Shown here piece by piece: positions 62,340 to 64,000 of a stretch of DNA of 64,000 bases (position 1 is its first letter; each line of letters opens with the position of its first letter). Source of the stretch: Chrysomallon squamiferum (Eukaryota > Mollusca > Gastropoda > Neomphalida > Peltospiridae); NCBI GenBank assembly GCA_012295275.1, contig CM022679.1, positions 8,412,169 through 8,476,168 on the forward strand, written 5' to 3'. The notes under the pieces are model-generated. The model made no database searches. It was not told where the DNA came from and saw nothing but the letters and a program-made list of their open reading frames with translations. The position numbers and the translations under genes are program-made.

Positions 62340-62619
62340 CAGGCTAAGGATTCCTTATTCGTAAAGCTCGGTAATTCAAAACTGTTTCAGATCAGCAGGA
62401 ATATTGGTGTCTTGCAGTTTATTTTAAGCACAAAATTATTTAAAATATTATACAGAAAATCCAGCAGACCATCTGCTTAAACCGCATATGAAATATAAAT
62501 GGAATTCGTATTTAGAAGTAGATCCTATTCTGAGGCTATGTCCTTATATTCCAAAATACCAAAACTTCAGAAAGCCGAAACCTTCCGGCAAGAATTTCGG
62601 ATAAAAGATTATCGACCTG
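62340..62619. mobile_element. Candidate pogo-like MITE, TA-flanked
   Basis: It begins CAGG and ends CCTG and is flanked by TA on both sides (62338-62339 and 62620-62621). Counting the TA, 18 of the first 28 bases match between left end and reverse-complemented right end, including TACAGG and TTAT(T/C)CG. The 280-bp interior has no transposase frame, as in nonautonomous elements. Confidence 0.42.
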
Positions 62620-62621
62620 TA

Positions 62622-63000
62622 ATCTTTTATTTATATAGTGTTCTGAACGTTTAGCAATCAAACTGCGGTCAGAATTAAAGTCTTATATACGTGTCGTTTA
62701 TTTCAACAAAACAATTACCAAATTCAACCATCTCAAAAAAAAAAAAAAATATATATATATATTGTTTTATAACACACTGGTAATAATAGTAATAAAATTA
62801 TTTACAGTGACGAAGATTATAATTAAATATTTCGGTTAGGTTTGAAACTGGCATTTATTATATTCATCTTCTACATATTTTTTTATTTTTTTAAATCGGT
62901 TTTACAATTATAATTCCGAAAAAAATAAAATAATAATAATTTAAATTTTTAAATTTTTAAATTTTTTTTCCCATCAGAAATCAAATAGCTGCAGTGAAAG
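62622..63000. other. AT-rich DNA, nothing recognised
   Basis: Poly-A with (TA)n lies at about 62736-62762, and the remainder shows no feature. Confidence 0.55.
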
Positions 63001-63214
63001 AGCCAAAAACTTTCCTTGCCTCGAACAAACAATGCTGGAAACAAATTAAAAATTTAGTGGTGAAGCCAAACACTGCTCAGCGCGGTTATTTCCCAGAGAC
63101 AAACAAGTCCGCTGTTTCCCATTAACAGTCGACACCCCTGGCGGAGATTACGGAAGGCGCTTGATTGTACTGCCACGAGTAATCCGATAAAGTACGAGAC
63201 GTAGCGGGACATTC
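63001..63214. other. Complex unique island
   Basis: CpG-bearing unique sequence lies left of the repeat array. No protein was recognised. It may be regulatory. Confidence 0.3.
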
Positions 63215-63900
63215 CGGAACAAGCCGAACGTCGGCGAATCGTAGGCGACTTCGAAGAAAGGGGAAAAAAATAAAAGAATCCTGGAACAAGTCGAACGTAA
63301 AAATGATTTGCAAAACCGAGAAAGAGATAAGAAACAAATACGGAACAAAGCGTACGTTTAAAGGACCACGGTTTTTGAGATAAACATAAGTAACAAATCC
63401 GGAAGAAGATGTACGTTTAAAGGACCACGGTTTTGAGATAAACATAAGTAACAAATCCGGAAGAAGATGTACGTTTAAAGGACCACGGTTTTGAGATAAA
63501 CATAAGTAACAAATCCGGAAGAAGATGTACGTTTAAAGGACCACGGTTTTGAGAAAGAGATAAGAAAACAAATACGGAACAAGCCGGATGGTAAAAACGA
63601 ACGCGACTTTGAGAATTGCAGAAGAAAATTCATGATCAAGTCTTATATCAAAATGGTCGTGATTTTGAGAAAGACTGTGAGATATTTCCTTATCAAGTTG
63701 AATTTAAGAATGAATGCTAATTAGAGCCAGAGAGAAGAAAATTCCGGAACTAATCGCAAGTCCAGTCGAACTCGACTCGAAGAAACCGAGAACAGATATG
63801 GATCCGAAAGTCAGTTAAAATGAACGTGATTTTGAGAAACACAAAAATCATTCTGGAAAAAACGAAACTTCGAGAGAGTGAGCGAAAAAGAGGAGGGCCG
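63215..63900. repeat. 58-bp tandem array with decayed flanking units
   Basis: Near-identical units start ACGTTTAAAGGACCACGG at 63354, 63413, 63471 and 63529 (steps 59, 58, 58). Decayed units carrying CGGAACAAG and TTTTGAGAAAGA-like blocks extend left to about 63215 and right to about 63870. The central copies look recently homogenised. Confidence 0.93.
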
Positions 63901-64000
63901 AAAGAAAGAATAAGTGACAAATAAAAAGAACGAGCTTGTAACGAAGTGTCGATTGATCGTCCTGTTTTCAGCTGGCGTGGAATGGCTTATCGATAACACA
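63901..64000. other. Window edge, nothing recognised
   Basis: This is unique sequence with no recognised feature. Confidence 0.5.

Noticed and set aside
37005-64000. Search for ChAT coding exons downstream on the plus strand
   Set aside because: No frame recalled conserved ChAT sequence, so absence from the window is reported rather than an exon call. Small exons could be missed by eye.

Overview
This window looks like nuclear DNA from a marine invertebrate, most likely a mollusc and possibly a gastropod. It is AT-rich and crowded with microsatellites and homopolymer runs. It has no operon structure, no ribosome-binding sites and no dense gene packing. The mollusc guess rests on two things. 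A diverged SINE at about 40.63-40.79 kb matches, from memory, a tRNA-derived family common in gastropod and other molluscan genomes. The single protein gene is of the invertebrate cholinergic type. The species cannot be named from this sequence.

Only one protein-coding gene can be supported. It is an uninterrupted 550-codon reading frame at 35352-37004 (+) encoding the vesicular acetylcholine transporter (VAChT, SLC18A3, UNC-17 family). It carries 12 predicted membrane segments, four glycosylation sequons in the first lumenal loop and the expected intramembrane Asp, Lys and His residues. About 260 bases upstream, a GC-richer stretch ends in a strong splice donor (35094|35095). In worms, flies and vertebrates VAChT lies inside the first intron of choline acetyltransferase (ChAT), and the two share a noncoding first exon and promoter. 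The layout here fits that arrangement, but no ChAT coding exon was recognised in the 27 kb downstream, so ChAT, if linked, would lie beyond the right edge.

The rest is intergenic or intronic DNA. From 1 to 34.8 kb there are dinucleotide, trinucleotide and tetranucleotide arrays, poly-A/T runs, remnants of tRNA-derived SINEs, a possible inverted-repeat element near 9.4-9.75 kb, a pair of related E-box-bearing segments (10.5 and 12.4 kb), several minisatellites (units of about 31 and 54 bp) and islands of unique, GC-richer DNA. From 37 to 64 kb the pattern continues, with large ACT/ATT trinucleotide blocks (38.5, 39.3-39.8, 42.8-45.3, 50.0-50.8 kb), local duplications (44.1-44.4 kb; 42.7 versus 45.1 kb), a 29-bp minisatellite carrying TGACGTT, and complex-sequence islands that may be cis-regulatory (46.1-46.5, 48.4-48.6, 58.3-58.7, 60.5-60.9 kb).

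The most unusual architecture is at the right end. A 58-bp tandem array at 63.35-63.59 kb has a 47-bp exact inverted copy 1.4 kb away at 61961-62007, and a small TA-flanked inverted-repeat element (62340-62619) lies between them. No reverse transcriptase, transposase, integrase, CRISPR array, rRNA or intact tRNA gene was recognised. Most short reading frames are low-complexity translations of microsatellites.
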